The translations under genes and the position numbers were made by a program. 64,000 nt of DNA. It comes from Fidelibacterota bacterium. GTDB lineage: Bacteria > Fidelibacterota > Fidelibacteria > Fidelibacterales > Fidelibacteraceae. The stretch is taken from assembly GCA_028716785.1 (NCBI GenBank), contig JAQUPD010000001.1:73114-137113 (forward strand), in the 5' to 3' direction. The notes under the pieces were generated by a model. That model made no database searches. It had not been told where the DNA came from and saw only the letters and a program-made list of their open reading frames with translations. Shown here piece after piece: positions 21,135 to 33,369 of this stretch; the first letter of the stretch is position 1, and each line of letters begins with the position of its first letter.

Positions 21135-22271
21135 TTATCCTAAAACGGCAAGAAGAATACCCGCGGCAACGGCTGAACCAATCACACCAGCAACATTTGG
21201 ACCCATAGCATGCATTAGCAAGTAATTTGTTTTATCATATTCTGTCCCTACATGTTGAACTACTCGAGCTGAGTCGGGGACAGCACTGACTCCTGCGGCA
21301 CCAATTAACGGATTAATTTTATTTCCCTTTTTTAAAAAAAGATTCATGAATTTTGCAAACAGTACGCCGCTTGCAGTTGCCACCATAAATGAAGCAGCTC
21401 CCAAGATAAAAATCATAATAGATTGTTTTGTTAAAAATGTCGTTGCTTGGGTTGAGGCTCCCACGGTCAAGCCTAAAAGTATAGTTACAGAATCTACAAT
21501 AGGGCCTCGTGCTGCATTTGCTAAGCGTTCAGTAACTCCGCTTTCTTTGAGTAAATTTCCAAAGAAAAACATACCAAGAAGAGGTAAAGCTCCAGGAGAA
21601 ATAAACGTTGTAGCAATAAATCCCAAAACAGGAAAAAGGATTTTTTCAATTTTTTTTACTTGTCGAGCGGGTTTCATGTGAATTTTACGTTCTTTTTCAG
21701 ACGTTAAGAGTTTCATGATAGGTGGTTGAATGAGAGGAACTAATGCCATATAAGAATAGGCAGCAATTGCAATAGCACCTATCAAGTGAGGGGCAAGTTT
21801 TGAGGAGAGAAAAATGGCCGTTGGTCCATCGGCACCTCCTATAATGCCAATAGCAGCTGCTTCTTGAATTGAAAACCCTAAAAATTTTGCAACAAGAAAT
21901 GTTAGAAAAATACCCATTTGCGCTGCAGCACCAAGCATCACAAGTTTTGGATTTGACAAAAGGGCGGAAAAATCTGTCATTGCTCCAATGCCCAGAAATA
22001 TCAAGGGGGGATAAATTCCATTAAGAACTCCATAATACAAATAATTGAGGACAGACCCTTTCTCATAGATTCCAATTTGTAATCCACCCTCTTCTAGAAA
22101 AGGAATATTACCAACAATAATTCCAAAACCAATAGGTATAAGGAGCAAAGGCTCATAGTTTTTTGCTGCTCCTAAATAAATACATACACCCCCTATAACA
22201 ATCATAAATACATGACCAATCGTAATATTTGCAAATCCAGAATAACGTATAAATTCAAAGACAATATCCAT
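21135..22271 (-). CDS. oadB: sodium-ion-translocating decarboxylase, beta subunit
   Basis: Multi-TM with AAAIGIIGGADGPTAIFLSSKLAPHLIGAIAIAAYSYMALVP and AGVSAVPDSARVVQ, typical of OadB/GcdB/MmdB. Confidence 0.95.
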   Translation of the reverse strand: MDIVFEFIRYSGFANITIGHVFMIVIGGVCIYLGAAKNYEPLLLIPIGFGIIVGNIPFLEEGGLQIGIYEKGSVLNYLYYGVLNGIYPPLIFLGIGAMTDFSALLSNPKLVMLGAAAQMGIFLTFLVAKFLGFSIQEAAAIGIIGGADGPTAIFLSSKLAPHLIGAIAIAAYSYMALVPLIQPPIMKLLTSEKERKIHMKPARQVKKIEKILFPVLGFIATTFISPGALPLLGMFFFGNLLKESGVTERLANAARGPIVDSVTILLGLTVGASTQATTFLTKQSIMIFILGAASFMVATASGVLFAKFMNLFLKKGNKINPLIGAAGVSAVPDSARVVQHVGTEYDKTNYLLMHAMGPNVAGVIGSAVAAGILLAVLG

Positions 22272-22708
22272 TAATCCTCCAGAGTAATAATCACTTCACC
22301 TTCCAATACAGAACTCCCTGGCTGTACATTTACCGTTTTTACCACACCATCTGAAGAAGCCAAAATATTATTTTCCATTTTCATAGCTTCCATTTTAGCA
22401 ACAACCTGGCCTATTTTGACTATATCTCCTGGTTTTACCAAGATAGCTAAAATAATCCCTGGAATCGGCGCTTTAATATATTGACTCCCTACGTGTTCAG
22501 TTGGTTTATGAGTCCGCTCTACCTTCTCTGAATCCAATGGTGCTGCATCTTTCCTCACCAATCGAGGTGTTTTTTGTTCAGGTCGAGATTCTAAAATTTC
22601 CACCTCATAATCCACACCGTTACATTCAACAACCGCCGTATTATCGGTTATGGATTTTACCGTTATTTCATAAGGATTCCTGTTAATAAGAAATTTTATT
22701 TTTTTCAT
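22271..22708 (-). CDS. biotin carboxyl carrier protein (decarboxylase gamma/biotin subunit)
   Basis: Biotinylation motif EAMKMENNILA; IKAPIPGIILAILVKPGDIV. Confidence 0.92.
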   Translation of the reverse strand: MKKIKFLINRNPYEITVKSITDNTAVVECNGVDYEVEILESRPEQKTPRLVRKDAAPLDSEKVERTHKPTEHVGSQYIKAPIPGIILAILVKPGDIVKIGQVVAKMEAMKMENNILASSDGVVKTVNVQPGSSVLEGEVIITLED

Positions 22709-22711
22709 GCG

Positions 22712-23161
22712 TTATTTTCCTGTCCGTTTAATTTCCACAACGGGTCGTCTTAATCCATAGATTTTGCTTGACCATGGTGAATATGGTTTTACTAACCGCT
22801 CAAACGTAAGTTTTGCCCTTTCTTCTTCCATACTCTGCCGTTGTACGAGATAAAGAGCCATCATAATAGCCATAGCCGTTTCATCAGGGATTTTGCCTTC
22901 TTTTATTTTCATCTCATCTTTTGATTGTCCTTTTTGTTCCGCTAAAATCTTTTTTTTATGGCGATATTCAAAAAAATGCTTAAGAATTGCATTTACCAAC
23001 GCCACAAAAAGGTAAACAACAAAGAGAGCCACTATTACAATGAGAAAACCCCAGATGGTTATTTTAAGAATAAGATTTCGTTCTCCTTCTGACACCGCTG
23101 AAAAAAGGGGTCTTGAGTAGAGCAAAAGGAATCCGTAAGTGATATACTTGAACATAATCAC
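22712..23161 (-). CDS. OadG-family decarboxylase small membrane subunit
   Basis: One TM then charged cytoplasmic tail; position between BCCP and carboxyltransferase genes. Confidence 0.65.
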   Translation of the reverse strand: MIMFKYITYGFLLLYSRPLFSAVSEGERNLILKITIWGFLIVIVALFVVYLFVALVNAILKHFFEYRHKKKILAEQKGQSKDEMKIKEGKIPDETAMAIMMALYLVQRQSMEEERAKLTFERLVKPYSPWSSKIYGLRRPVVEIKRTGK

Positions 23162-23164
23162 CTC

Positions 23165-24712
23165 CTAAAGGGGAATATTCCCATGTTTTTTTAGGGGATT
23201 TGTCAGTTTTTTTGTCACGAGACTTTCAAAAGCTCGAATGATGCGAAACCGCGTATTTTTAGGCTCGATCACATCATCTATAAATCCAAGGCTTGCCGCA
23301 ATAAAGGGATTGGAAAACTTTTCTGTATATTCTTCAATCAATTCCTTCATGCGCTCATCGGAAGGATTATTTTCCAATTCTTTTTGATAGAGAATTTGTA
23401 CAGCTCCTTCAGCACCCATCACGGCAATTTCTGCTGTTGGCCAGGCATAATTTACATCTCCCCGCAAATGTTTTGAGCTCATAACATCATAGGCTCCACC
23501 ATAAGCCTTTCGTGTAATAAGGGTAACCTTGGGGACCGTTGCTTCGGCATATGCATAGATAAGCTTAGCCCCTTCACTAATAATACCACGATATTCCTGG
23601 GCTGTGCCTGGTAAAAAACCCGGGACATCTACAAGGGTAAGAATAGGAATGTTAAACGCGTCGCAGAATCGAACAAAACGGGCAGCTTTTTTGCTTGCGT
23701 TAATATCCAGCACCCCTGCAAGATAATTGGGTTGATTGGCAACAATGCCTACCGAGCGACCATTGAATCTGGCATATCCTGTAATAATATTAGGAGCGAA
23801 ATGACGAGAGACTTCCAGAAATTCCTCATCATCAACAATTCGGTAAATAATATCTTTCATGTCGTAAGGTTGATTAGATGCATCAGGAATAATATCCGCC
23901 AGTTCTTCATCTATCCTGTTTATGGGATCATTTGTTGAAAATAAGGGGGGTTCTTCCAAATTATTTTGAGGAATATAACTAAGGAGTTTACGGATGATTC
24001 CCAATGCTTCTTCTTCGTTTTCAGCCGAAAATTGCGCCACGCCCGATTTTGAAGCATGCACCATTGCACCGCCCAATTGTTCCTCATTAACATTCTCATT
24101 TGTTACAGTTTTTACCACTTTAGGACCCGTTATAAACATATAGGATGTTAACTCAGTCATAATAATAAAATCTGTAAGCGCAGGCGAATAAACGGCTCCC
24201 CCAGCACAAGGGCCTAAAATTGCTGAAATTTGGGGAATTACACCAGAAGCTTCAACATTTCTCTGGAAAATTTCAGCATACCCAGCAAGAGACATAATTC
24301 CTTCCTGTATCCTGGCACCCCCTGAATCGTTGAGACCAATAACTGGTGCACCCATTTTCATGGCCATATCCATGATTTTACATATTTTATTTGCGAATGT
24401 CTCACTCAAGCTTCCCCCAAACACCGTAAAATCCTGAGAAAAAACATAGACAAGTCTGCCGTCAATCGTTCCGTAACCTGTGACCACACCATCCCCTAAA
24501 ATTTTCTTTTTATCCATGTCAAAATCCTGGCAACGATGGGTAACAAAGGCATCAAATTCCTCAAATGAATCTTTATCTAAGAGTAAATCAATTCGTTCAC
24601 GGGCAGTTAATTTTCCTTTTTCATGTTGTTTGTCAATTCTTGCTTTACCGCCTCCCTCCAACGCTTTTTGTCGCATTTCCTGAAGTTTTTTTAAATTATC
24701 ATGCATAGACAT
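23165..24712 (-). CDS. mmdA: methylmalonyl-CoA decarboxylase / propionyl-CoA carboxylase carboxyltransferase subunit
   Basis: [75 protein letters not shown]. Confidence 0.93.
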   Translation of the reverse strand: MSMHDNLKKLQEMRQKALEGGGKARIDKQHEKGKLTARERIDLLLDKDSFEEFDAFVTHRCQDFDMDKKKILGDGVVTGYGTIDGRLVYVFSQDFTVFGGSLSETFANKICKIMDMAMKMGAPVIGLNDSGGARIQEGIMSLAGYAEIFQRNVEASGVIPQISAILGPCAGGAVYSPALTDFIIMTELTSYMFITGPKVVKTVTNENVNEEQLGGAMVHASKSGVAQFSAENEEEALGIIRKLLSYIPQNNLEEPPLFSTNDPINRIDEELADIIPDASNQPYDMKDIIYRIVDDEEFLEVSRHFAPNIITGYARFNGRSVGIVANQPNYLAGVLDINASKKAARFVRFCDAFNIPILTLVDVPGFLPGTAQEYRGIISEGAKLIYAYAEATVPKVTLITRKAYGGAYDVMSSKHLRGDVNYAWPTAEIAVMGAEGAVQILYQKELENNPSDERMKELIEEYTEKFSNPFIAASLGFIDDVIEPKNTRFRIIRAFESLVTKKLTNPLKKHGNIPL

Positions 24713-24742
24713 AATGTGTTTTCTCCCTTACTTATAGGAATC

Positions 24743-25219
24743 TTAAGGTTTTTTATGTTCTTGTGTTAATTCTGTAAGGACACCAAAAGTTGATTTGGGA
24801 TGAAGAAATCCAATAAGGTGGCCATCTGCACCAAAGCGCGGTTCATTATCTATCAGCCGAATTCCCATTCCTTCCGCTTTTTTAAGGGATATTTTACAAT
24901 CGTCTACAGAATAGGCTATATGGTGAAATCCCTCGCCCCGTTTTTCAATAAATTTCGCCACAGGACTTTCAGGGGAGATGGGCTCTAAAAGTTCAATGCG
25001 CGTATCACCTACTTTAAACATAGCAACATGCACGCCTTGATCTTCAACAGTTTCTTTTCCTAAAAAAGAAAGCCCTAAAACATCACGATAGTAGGGAATT
25101 TGCTCATCCAAGGAACAGACTGCAATTCCAATATGTGATATACCCTTTACCATTTTTCCCTCTTCTTTCTTTTTTTCTTTGTGTTTGTTGTGGCTACAAT
25201 AAAATTTGCCGTTCATCAT
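24743..25219 (-). CDS. mce: methylmalonyl-CoA epimerase
   Basis: ISHIGIAVCSLDEQIPYYRDVLGL...EGFHHIAYSVDDCKISL...LIGFLHPKSTFGVLTELTQ; start may be internal (MVKGISHIGIAV). Confidence 0.93.
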   Translation of the reverse strand: MMNGKFYCSHNKHKEKKKEEGKMVKGISHIGIAVCSLDEQIPYYRDVLGLSFLGKETVEDQGVHVAMFKVGDTRIELLEPISPESPVAKFIEKRGEGFHHIAYSVDDCKISLKKAEGMGIRLIDNEPRFGADGHLIGFLHPKSTFGVLTELTQEHKKP

Positions 25220-26410
25220 TTACTTTTCTTTGTGAGCAGAAATATTTTTTAAAAAGTACGTCATCATTTGTTCTGCCCCCACAGTAGGTAACAACTCTCC
25301 TGATTCTATTTTCTTTTTGAGTGTTTCAATATAGGATTGAATTCCCGAATGGGTATAGAACCACGTGCGTATTTTTTCTTCAATCATGCTATAGAACCAA
25401 TTAACAGCTTGTTCTTTCCGCCGTTTCTGAAAAACTCCTTCAGCTATCATCTTTTCTTTGAACTCCCAAATCATGTCCCGAATTTCAGGAATACCAAAAC
25501 CTGTTAAAGCAGAGCATGCAAGCACCCGACATGTCCACCCTTTTGTAGAAGGTTTTAAGTAGTTTAGGGCGGTTTCCAATTGTTTTCGTGTAAGTTCAGC
25601 TTTTTCTTTATTATCGCCATCTGCCTTATTGATTACTATAGCATCGGCGAGTTCAATCACGCCTTTTTTCATCCCTTGCAATTCATCGCCTGCACCAGAA
25701 ATTTGCAGGAGGAGAAAAAAATCTACCATTGAGCGGACCGTTATTTCGCTTTGTCCAACACCCACTGTTTCAACCAAAATCACATCATAGCCTGCCGCTT
25801 CACACACTGTAATTGCTTCACGGGTTTTTGATGCAACTCCCCCTAAAGTTCCCCCGGAAGGAGAGGGACGTATAAAGGCATGTTCATGGCGAGAAAGTTT
25901 TTCCATGCGGGTTTTATCCCCTAAAATACTCCCTTTTGTCAGCGAGGAACTGGGATCGACTGCTAAAACAGCAACGTGATGGCCATCCTCAATGACCTTG
26001 AGTCCGAAAGTTTCAATAAAGGTGCTCTTCCCTGCGCCTGGAACACCTGAAATACCAATTCTAAGGGATTTTTCAGCATGGGGTAATAAGCGGTGAAGAA
26101 CCTGGGTTGCCATTTCTCGATGGTGGGGTGCCTGACTTTCAATCAAGGTAATTGTTTGCGCCAAAAGGGAACGATCACCGTTTAACACACCTGTTACATA
26201 GTCATCAATTGAAAGATTTTTTCGGCGTATTCGTTTGGATGTTTTGGGTTCTGAGTGTGATAACGTACTTCCTCGGACAATTTTTACCGCAAAGGCTTCA
26301 TGGTTACCTGGAGGTGCCCAATCGGGACGATAACTTTTCTCTTCCACGCCAGCTTCTTGATGCAAATTCTGTGCGTGTTTACGATCTTGTTGTGATTCTT
26401 TATGCTTCAT
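25220..26410 (-). CDS. meaB: methylmalonyl-CoA mutase-associated GTPase MeaB
   Basis: [62 protein letters not shown] overlap with mutB. Confidence 0.93.
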   Translation of the reverse strand: MKHKESQQDRKHAQNLHQEAGVEEKSYRPDWAPPGNHEAFAVKIVRGSTLSHSEPKTSKRIRRKNLSIDDYVTGVLNGDRSLLAQTITLIESQAPHHREMATQVLHRLLPHAEKSLRIGISGVPGAGKSTFIETFGLKVIEDGHHVAVLAVDPSSSLTKGSILGDKTRMEKLSRHEHAFIRPSPSGGTLGGVASKTREAITVCEAAGYDVILVETVGVGQSEITVRSMVDFFLLLQISGAGDELQGMKKGVIELADAIVINKADGDNKEKAELTRKQLETALNYLKPSTKGWTCRVLACSALTGFGIPEIRDMIWEFKEKMIAEGVFQKRRKEQAVNWFYSMIEEKIRTWFYTHSGIQSYIETLKKKIESGELLPTVGAEQMMTYFLKNISAHKEK

Positions 26411-28602
26411 TCATGTCCAAGTCGTTCATTGATTTCTTTCATGACCTTCATGGCAGCTTCAGGAATCTTTGTCCCCGGCCCAAAAATCGCAGCTGCTCCT
26501 TGCTGATAGAGAACCTCATAATCTTGTGAAGGAATAACGCCCCCAACAATAACAATAATATCCTCACGTCCAAGGCGTTTCAAGGCTTCCATTAACTGAG
26601 GAAGTAAGGATTTGTGTCCACCTGCCAGAGAACTCATTCCAATAACATGGACATCATTTTCCACGGCTTGTCGTGCTGTTTCTTCCGGCGTTTGAAAGAG
26701 AGGACCCATATCGACATCAAAGCCCATATCGGCAAAGGCTGTAGCGACAACTTTTGCACCTCGATCATGGCCATCTTGTCCCATTTTTGCTATAAGAATC
26801 CGAGGTCGTCGCCCTTCCCGGGTTTCAAATTCATCTGCCAAGGTTCTAACCTTTTGCACAAGATTCTCTTCGTCGTTGGCATATTCACTGCTATATACAC
26901 CTGATATTGATCGTGTCACAGCTTGATACCTTCCACATACTTTTTCTATTGAATATGAAATTTCTCCCAAGGTTGCCCTGTATCTAGCGGCGTTAACACA
27001 TAATTCCAGCAAATTACCCTTTTTGGTCTCTGCACATGTTGTAAGTGCATCAAGGGCTTGTTGAACCTTTTTCTCATCTCGTTTTGCACGAACTTCACGA
27101 AGTCTTCGAATTTGTGCTTGACGCACCGAGGTATTATCCACCTCAAGAATTTCAATGGGGTCTTTTTCTTCAGGCTGATATTTATTAACCCCCACAATTG
27201 TTTCCTGCCCTGAATCGATGCGTGCCTGTTGTCGTGCAGCTGCTTCTTCAATATGCATTTGGGGGATCCCTGCTTCAATCGCTTTTGTCATCCCGCCATA
27301 TTTCTCAATTTCAAGGAGGTGTTCCCAACCTTTTCGAAGAAGTTCATGGGTTAATGTTTCAACAAAATAGGAGCCACCCCAGGGATCAATCACTTTAGTT
27401 ATCCATGTTTCTTCTTGTAAATAGAGTTGAGTATTTCGGGCAATTCGTGCAGAAAAATCCGTAGGCAACGCAATGGCTTCATCCAAGGCATTTGTATGGA
27501 GAGACTGCGTATGACCAAGAGCTGCTGCCATTGCTTCAAGACATGTTCGTGCTACATTATTATAGGGATCTTGTTCCGTAAGGCTCCAACCAGATGTTTG
27601 GGAGTGAGTCCGAAGGGACATAGATTTAGGATTTTGGGGACTAAATTGTTTCATGAGTTTTGCCCACATAAGTCGAGCTGCTCGTAATTTGGCAATTTCC
27701 ATAAAATAGTTCATCCCTTCTGCCCAGAAAAAGGAGAGTCGCGGTGCAAAAGTATCAATTTCTAGTCCTGCCCGTATGCCGGTTCTCACGTATTCAAGGC
27801 CATCCGCCAGCGTATAGGCCATTTCCAAATCAGCCGTTGCACCCGCTTCTTGCATGTGATAGCCAGAGATACTAATGCTGTTAAATTTTGGCATCTTTTG
27901 TGAGGTATAAATAAAAATATCGGCAACTATCCGCATTGACATTTCAGGAGGATAAATATACGTATTGCGAACCATATACTCTTTCAGGATATCATTCTGA
28001 ATGGTCCCGCTTAATTGTTCAGGACAAACGCCTTGTTCTTCTGCGGCAACGATATAAAACGCCATAATTGGCAAAACCGCGCCATTCATGGTCATTGAGA
28101 CAGACATTTTATCGAGAGGAATTCCATCAAAGAGAATTTTCATATCTTCCACGGAATCAATGGCAACGCCTGCTTTTCCCACATCACTTATAACCCTGGA
28201 ATGATCAGAATCATATCCCCGATGGGTTGGAAGATCAAAAGCAACTGAAAGTCCCATTTGTCCTGCAGCTAAATTTCGTCGATAAAAAGCATTGCTTTCT
28301 TCTGCTGTTGAAAATCCTGCATACTGACGAACCGTCCAAGGGCGCCCAACATACATGGTAGAATAGGGTCCCCGCAAAAAGGGTGGCAAACCTGGATAGT
28401 AATCAAGATGTTCACATTCTTCTATATCAAACTCATCATAGAGAGGTTTTATGGAAATTTTTTCCATCGTTTTCCATACCGCTTCTTGGACAGATAGACC
28501 TGTTCTTTTTTCAAAAGCCTTTTCCCATTCTTCCCGGCTTCTATGGGGAGTATCACCTTGTAAATCTATCGTAGTAAAATCAGGTTTAGGCATTTTTATC
28601 AC
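26407..28602 (-). CDS. mutB: methylmalonyl-CoA mutase large (catalytic) subunit
   Basis: [35 protein letters not shown]; cobalamin motif [15 protein letters not shown]. Confidence 0.97.
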   Translation of the reverse strand: MIKMPKPDFTTIDLQGDTPHRSREEWEKAFEKRTGLSVQEAVWKTMEKISIKPLYDEFDIEECEHLDYYPGLPPFLRGPYSTMYVGRPWTVRQYAGFSTAEESNAFYRRNLAAGQMGLSVAFDLPTHRGYDSDHSRVISDVGKAGVAIDSVEDMKILFDGIPLDKMSVSMTMNGAVLPIMAFYIVAAEEQGVCPEQLSGTIQNDILKEYMVRNTYIYPPEMSMRIVADIFIYTSQKMPKFNSISISGYHMQEAGATADLEMAYTLADGLEYVRTGIRAGLEIDTFAPRLSFFWAEGMNYFMEIAKLRAARLMWAKLMKQFSPQNPKSMSLRTHSQTSGWSLTEQDPYNNVARTCLEAMAAALGHTQSLHTNALDEAIALPTDFSARIARNTQLYLQEETWITKVIDPWGGSYFVETLTHELLRKGWEHLLEIEKYGGMTKAIEAGIPQMHIEEAAARQQARIDSGQETIVGVNKYQPEEKDPIEILEVDNTSVRQAQIRRLREVRAKRDEKKVQQALDALTTCAETKKGNLLELCVNAARYRATLGEISYSIEKVCGRYQAVTRSISGVYSSEYANDEENLVQKVRTLADEFETREGRRPRILIAKMGQDGHDRGAKVVATAFADMGFDVDMGPLFQTPEETARQAVENDVHVIGMSSLAGGHKSLLPQLMEALKRLGREDIIVIVGGVIPSQDYEVLYQQGAAAIFGPGTKIPEAAMKVMKEINERLGHE

Positions 28603-30760
28603 CCTTCGCTATTTTCCACAGATCTTCATAAACGTCAACAGCATCAGCCCCTAAATATAAGAATCGATAAACACCCGCTCTTTCCAAAAGATCAAGACTC
28701 TCTTTGGGTTTGCCAGCCACAATTACTTTGAGCGGCGATTTTAGAGCCTGTAACTTCTCGATAAAAGGAGGGACAATTTCTGGGTATGTTTCATCGGTGG
28801 AACAAAGAACAGCCACAAAGCAACCGCTTTTCGAAGCCGTTATTGCAGCTTCTTCGGGAGATGACTGATTGGGTGTTGTAAGAATATCAAATCCCCCTGG
28901 TTCTAAAAATCCTCGACAAAAATCAGCACGTATTTTATGTTGGCTCGGGGAACCCATCGTCACTAGAAGAATTTTGGGTCTGCCTTCAGGACTTTCTTCT
29001 GCCTCCCACCCTCGATCTCGAAAATGTTCAAACATGGAAGATGCCCGAAAAAGGGGGATGGGAGAGATTCTGATAGGATTTTCGGCAGTATAACGAAGAT
29101 TTTTTGCAATATCCCCAAGCGTTGCACCTGTTAACATAGCTTGGGTACCGGTTGAAATATGTAGAGCATCTTTTTCTCTCAACATGTTTAGAAGATGAGT
29201 CACATGAAGATTGTTTTTTTCTTTTTGCGCATGCCGATAGGCCTTTAAGGCAGCTGATCGTTTTTGCTGTATTTCTTCATGATTCACGGGGTGATATTGG
29301 AGTTTTTTCTGCTTGATATCAGCATACACATTGATACCAACAATCCCCTTCTTTCGTTTTCGAATATCTTTTTCCCGTGCTTCTCGAACAGCCATAACTT
29401 CCTGAAATATCCAGCCTGACGAAAGTGCCTTAAGAAGGCCTCCTTGTCTTTCTGTTTCCTGAAAATATTTCCAGCTTTCCTTTGCAAGTTGCCAGGTAAG
29501 GGACTCGATAAAATAAGAGCCTCCTGCAGGATCAATAATCCGATCCAGATGACTCTCTTCACAAAGAATCAGCTGAATATTTCGGGCAATTCGGCGAGAA
29601 AAAAGGGTTGGTTCTTCCACGGCTATTTCATCAAAGCGGTTTGTATGCAAGCTATCAACACCCCCAAGAATTGCTGACAGTGCCTCGGTTGTTGTACGAA
29701 GCATATTTACATAGGGATCATACAGCGTTTGGTTCCATAATGAAGGCCTGGCATGCCATGTGATTGTGGCGGCTCTTCTTTCAAGATTATATTCCTTCAA
29801 AACCTTTTTTACTAACAGTCGAGCAGCACGAAATTTTGCAATTTCCATAAAAAAGAATGGTCCTACGCCCAAGGTTACTTGGAGATTTTGAATAGTTATT
29901 TCAGGAGAAATCTTTTTTTCTTCCAGCTGGGTTATCCATTCAAGGAGGGTAGAGAGCATCCACGCCAATTCTTGAACAGCACTTGCGCCTCCATTATGGT
30001 AAGCAAGAGTTGAAATCCCAAGTCCTTTCAGGTGGGGAGTATTATTTGTAAGCCATGTTATTCCTTCAGCAATTTCCTGAAAGAGAGTTGAAAAATCCAT
30101 CGGTAAAAAACCGTATCGTGCCAAAAAATCAAAGGGATCTTGTGTTATTACCCCCCGAATAGATGATCCATCAATGCCCTGTTTTTCAAGATAGGCATTA
30201 AAAAGTGTTAAAAAAGGAAGGGCTGAAAAACCGCCATCAATCTGAAGGGTAATGGCAGACAGGTCAACGCCTTTTAATGCTGTTTCCAGACCTTGAAGGT
30301 CTGAAATAGAAAGTCCTTCTGCTCCAACATCTTCTGTTTTAGCTTCGTCAGCATCCAGCCCCAAGCGTGTGGCTATGTCTAATTTTAACTGGACACCCGT
30401 TTGTCCCCTTTGCAAATCATGAAGGAGTGCTTTATTAAAGACTTCTGGTAATGCAAAAGAAAGTTCTTGACTCACGACCCAGGGATTTTCTATATATCCT
30501 TCGGGTGTTTTTCCACGAAGTTCATGCTCCATTCCAGGGTACATATCGGTGAGAATTTCCTTTCGATGGCTTCGAATGTACAAGGGATTTAAAGAGAATC
30601 CTTCATAGGTAGGAGTACACAATTTTTTTTCAAAAGATGACCCCTTTAAAAAGGGCGTTATTTCCTCAAGCCATTCTTCATACGAAGGCACAGGAAAATC
30701 CTTTTTCAGCGAAAATTCTTTATCTAAATTAATCAGGGGATCTTTTTTTGAAGCTGTCAT
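28586..30760 (-). CDS. mutA: methylmalonyl-CoA mutase small subunit
   Basis: Paralog of MutB; C-terminal B12-like domain lacks DxHxxG ([11 protein letters not shown]). Confidence 0.92.
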   Translation of the reverse strand: MTASKKDPLINLDKEFSLKKDFPVPSYEEWLEEITPFLKGSSFEKKLCTPTYEGFSLNPLYIRSHRKEILTDMYPGMEHELRGKTPEGYIENPWVVSQELSFALPEVFNKALLHDLQRGQTGVQLKLDIATRLGLDADEAKTEDVGAEGLSISDLQGLETALKGVDLSAITLQIDGGFSALPFLTLFNAYLEKQGIDGSSIRGVITQDPFDFLARYGFLPMDFSTLFQEIAEGITWLTNNTPHLKGLGISTLAYHNGGASAVQELAWMLSTLLEWITQLEEKKISPEITIQNLQVTLGVGPFFFMEIAKFRAARLLVKKVLKEYNLERRAATITWHARPSLWNQTLYDPYVNMLRTTTEALSAILGGVDSLHTNRFDEIAVEEPTLFSRRIARNIQLILCEESHLDRIIDPAGGSYFIESLTWQLAKESWKYFQETERQGGLLKALSSGWIFQEVMAVREAREKDIRKRKKGIVGINVYADIKQKKLQYHPVNHEEIQQKRSAALKAYRHAQKEKNNLHVTHLLNMLREKDALHISTGTQAMLTGATLGDIAKNLRYTAENPIRISPIPLFRASSMFEHFRDRGWEAEESPEGRPKILLVTMGSPSQHKIRADFCRGFLEPGGFDILTTPNQSSPEEAAITASKSGCFVAVLCSTDETYPEIVPPFIEKLQALKSPLKVIVAGKPKESLDLLERAGVYRFLYLGADAVDVYEDLWKIAKGDKNA

Positions 30761-30778
30761 TTTATTTCCTCACACCTA

Positions 30779-32017
30779 TCAAATAATAATTCCATCTTCC
30801 AGAATTGCTCCTTTTTTAACAACGACGATACCATCTCGAATCCAATATTGGCTTTCTTCTTTGTAATCGATGCTATTTTTATTGAGAATTTGGACATCAT
30901 TTCCAATGTGGACATTTTTATCAATAATTGCATTTTTAATAATACAGTTTCGACCAATTCCCAAGGGGATATCCGTCTCGATATCTTCCTCAAAAAAATC
31001 ATTCCCCATAATGTATGAGGATTCAATAGTTGTTCCAAAATCAATGATACTCCGAATTCCAATAACCGATTTTCGGATGGATGTTGCTTTAATTGCTGAT
31101 CCTTCGCCCAACACAGAGGAAACGATACAAGAATCCATAATATGACTTCCTGGCAGCATACGGGCATGGGTATAAATTGGCATCAGGGGATCCTGAAAAG
31201 AGAAGGGTGGCTTTTTGGACGTGAGGGCAATATTTGCATAATAAAAGGATCGAATCGTTCCAATATCTTCCCAATAGCCATTAAAAAAGTAAGCTTGAAC
31301 ATGATATCCCTTTTCAATGGCAGAGGGTATAATATCGCCACCAAAGTCATCGCCACGAATATCCGTTAGGGCTTTGCGCAGAATTTTTTTACTGAAGACA
31401 TAAATGCCCATGGATCCCCAATAGGGTTTTTCAGGATCACCTGTCTCACTGGTCATTTCGTCCAAAATTTTATCATCTTTGGGTTTTTCTGCAAAACGAA
31501 TGATCCGTCCGCTTGAATTTACTTTTAAAACGCCAAACTCTCTGGCATCATCTCGGGTAATTGCTTTTACAGAAACGGTAATATCGGCTGTATTAAAGCG
31601 ATGGTGATTAACAAATTTACCATAATTCATGCGATACAGATGATCGCCTGCAAGAATCAGGTATTCTGTAAAATCCCATTTTTCAAAGTGATGAAGATTA
31701 TGGCGTACAGCATCAGCAGTTCCTTGGTACCAATTGGCATTTTCAAACGACTGGGATGCTGCAAGGACTTCCAAAAAACCTTGAGAAAAAGCATCAAATT
31801 TATAGGTACTATTTAGGTGACGGTGAAGGGACTCACTGTTAAATTGCGTAAGGACATAAATTCTTCGAAGATTAGAATTCAGGCAATTGCTGATGGGAAT
31901 ATCAATCAATCGGTATTTTCCCCCGATGGGTACAGCAGGTTTTGAACGCACACTGGTAAGTGGTGCTAAGCGCGTCCCCCTTCCACCTCCTAAAATGAGC
32001 GATAAAACATGTCTCAT
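30779..32017 (-). CDS. glgC: glucose-1-phosphate adenylyltransferase
   Basis: LILGGGRGTRLAPLTSVRSKPAVPIGGKYRLIDIPISNCLNS; LILAGDHLYRMNYGKF. Confidence 0.95.
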   Translation of the reverse strand: MRHVLSLILGGGRGTRLAPLTSVRSKPAVPIGGKYRLIDIPISNCLNSNLRRIYVLTQFNSESLHRHLNSTYKFDAFSQGFLEVLAASQSFENANWYQGTADAVRHNLHHFEKWDFTEYLILAGDHLYRMNYGKFVNHHRFNTADITVSVKAITRDDAREFGVLKVNSSGRIIRFAEKPKDDKILDEMTSETGDPEKPYWGSMGIYVFSKKILRKALTDIRGDDFGGDIIPSAIEKGYHVQAYFFNGYWEDIGTIRSFYYANIALTSKKPPFSFQDPLMPIYTHARMLPGSHIMDSCIVSSVLGEGSAIKATSIRKSVIGIRSIIDFGTTIESSYIMGNDFFEEDIETDIPLGIGRNCIIKNAIIDKNVHIGNDVQILNKNSIDYKEESQYWIRDGIVVVKKGAILEDGIII

Positions 32018-32031
32018 AGTTGCCTCACACC

Positions 32032-32673
32032 TTATAAAATATTAAACCAATAATCTGCCAACCAGAGTTCTATCCATGTAAATCCACCCCCAAGCAGAGC
32101 ACCAAGAATTGTTTGCATAGGTGTATGTGCTTTCAGCCGGACTCTCGACCAACAGAGAAAGGGGACAAAAAGCCAGAGAAAGTCATGTTGGTGACCAAAA
32201 ATAAAGGTAGTGGCGGATAAATATCCCGCAATTCCGGCACAGTGGACACTGATTTTCCATCGGAGAGTAATTATCCCATAAATAACGGTGTTTATACAAA
32301 TCGCACCTAACATGGCAATAAACACGGGAGGCAAACCAATTTTTAATGAGATGAAAAAGCTAATAAGATAAACGATTGAAAAAATGATATAGGGAACAAT
32401 TCGCTGAGACCGTTCAGGAATATCCATATGGGATGTCTTCCCCTTTTTTATCATATACCTAATAATCAAAACAGGCAAAACAAAGGAAGAAAGAGATCCT
32501 ACAAGAATAATTCCTATCGTATCTCTCCTATCATAGTGCATTGCAGCAACAAGATAAATAATAAATAAAAGACTAAACCATAAGGGATTAAAGATAAGAG
32601 AAATCCCGCGCGCTATTAAGTCATCATTATATTTACGCGATTTTGTCATTCGTGGGGAATATACAAAATTCAA
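32032..32673 (-). CDS. PAP2-like integral membrane protein
   Basis: KISVHCAGIAGYLSATTFIFGH...CWSRVRLKAHTPMQTILGALLG; multiple TM segments. Confidence 0.55.
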   Translation of the reverse strand: MNFVYSPRMTKSRKYNDDLIARGISLIFNPLWFSLLFIIYLVAAMHYDRRDTIGIILVGSLSSFVLPVLIIRYMIKKGKTSHMDIPERSQRIVPYIIFSIVYLISFFISLKIGLPPVFIAMLGAICINTVIYGIITLRWKISVHCAGIAGYLSATTFIFGHQHDFLWLFVPFLCWSRVRLKAHTPMQTILGALLGGGFTWIELWLADYWFNIL

Positions 32674-32688
32674 CCCTCAGGTTCAGGT

Positions 32689-33369
32689 CTATTCCACATC
32701 CTTTTGAAAAAACTCATAAAGAGACGGATCGTTAATATAGTAGTTTGAGAAGCGGATAGACATGGTGCCAGATTTTTCATCATTGGGTAGACCAATGCGC
32801 TGTTTTCGGGGATTGGGAACCTGTTTATTTTCGTCCGATGATATCATTTCTACTTCGACCGAAGAAGGGAGGAAAAGATCAGGTTGGACCTTTTTTTGTC
32901 GAAAACGAATCTTAACGGTATTTCCAGGAGGATCTGTGATAAAAATGTCACGGATATACCATGAAATCGTGTCCATAGACACAATCCATTTCAGCTGTCC
33001 CACGGAAGGATCCTCAACATAAATATTCATTGCTACTCCGCCGGCAATCATTTCAACATCTGGAAGGATTGTCACTGAAGAATCCATAAGAACATGGTGG
33101 AGATTAATCAAAATAACTTCTGGAGGAATAACGTCTTTTAAGCCTCCACTGATATCCACTTTATCGGGCGATACATACCGAAGTTTTCCCTTTTGATCTG
33201 CTAAAGTTAGTCCGGGCATTCGCGAACTTACCAGAAGGTCGGCAGAAAGGGTGGTTATTTGATTCATCTTCTCATTGTATCGTACAAGGTAAGAGCGCGC
33301 ATCCAACGCATAAACACTTACAACAAAAAAATTGCTTAAGATAAAAAGCCTTAGAAGAAAACGTTTCAT
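32689..33369 (-). CDS. LolA-like outer-membrane lipoprotein carrier family protein
   Basis: Signal peptide; YNEKMNQITTLSADLLVSSRMPGLTLADQKGKLRYVSPDKV... Confidence 0.5.
   Translation of the reverse strand: MKRFLLRLFILSNFFVVSVYALDARSYLVRYNEKMNQITTLSADLLVSSRMPGLTLADQKGKLRYVSPDKVDISGGLKDVIPPEVILINLHHVLMDSSVTILPDVEMIAGGVAMNIYVEDPSVGQLKWIVSMDTISWYIRDIFITDPPGNTVKIRFRQKKVQPDLFLPSSVEVEMISSDENKQVPNPRKQRIGLPNDEKSGTMSIRFSNYYINDPSLYEFFQKDVE

Noticed and set aside
26946-27278. 110-aa minus-strand ORF
   Set aside because: Alternate frame inside mutB, which is a clear full-length gene
30757-31167. 136-aa minus-strand ORF
   Set aside because: Alternate frame inside glgC
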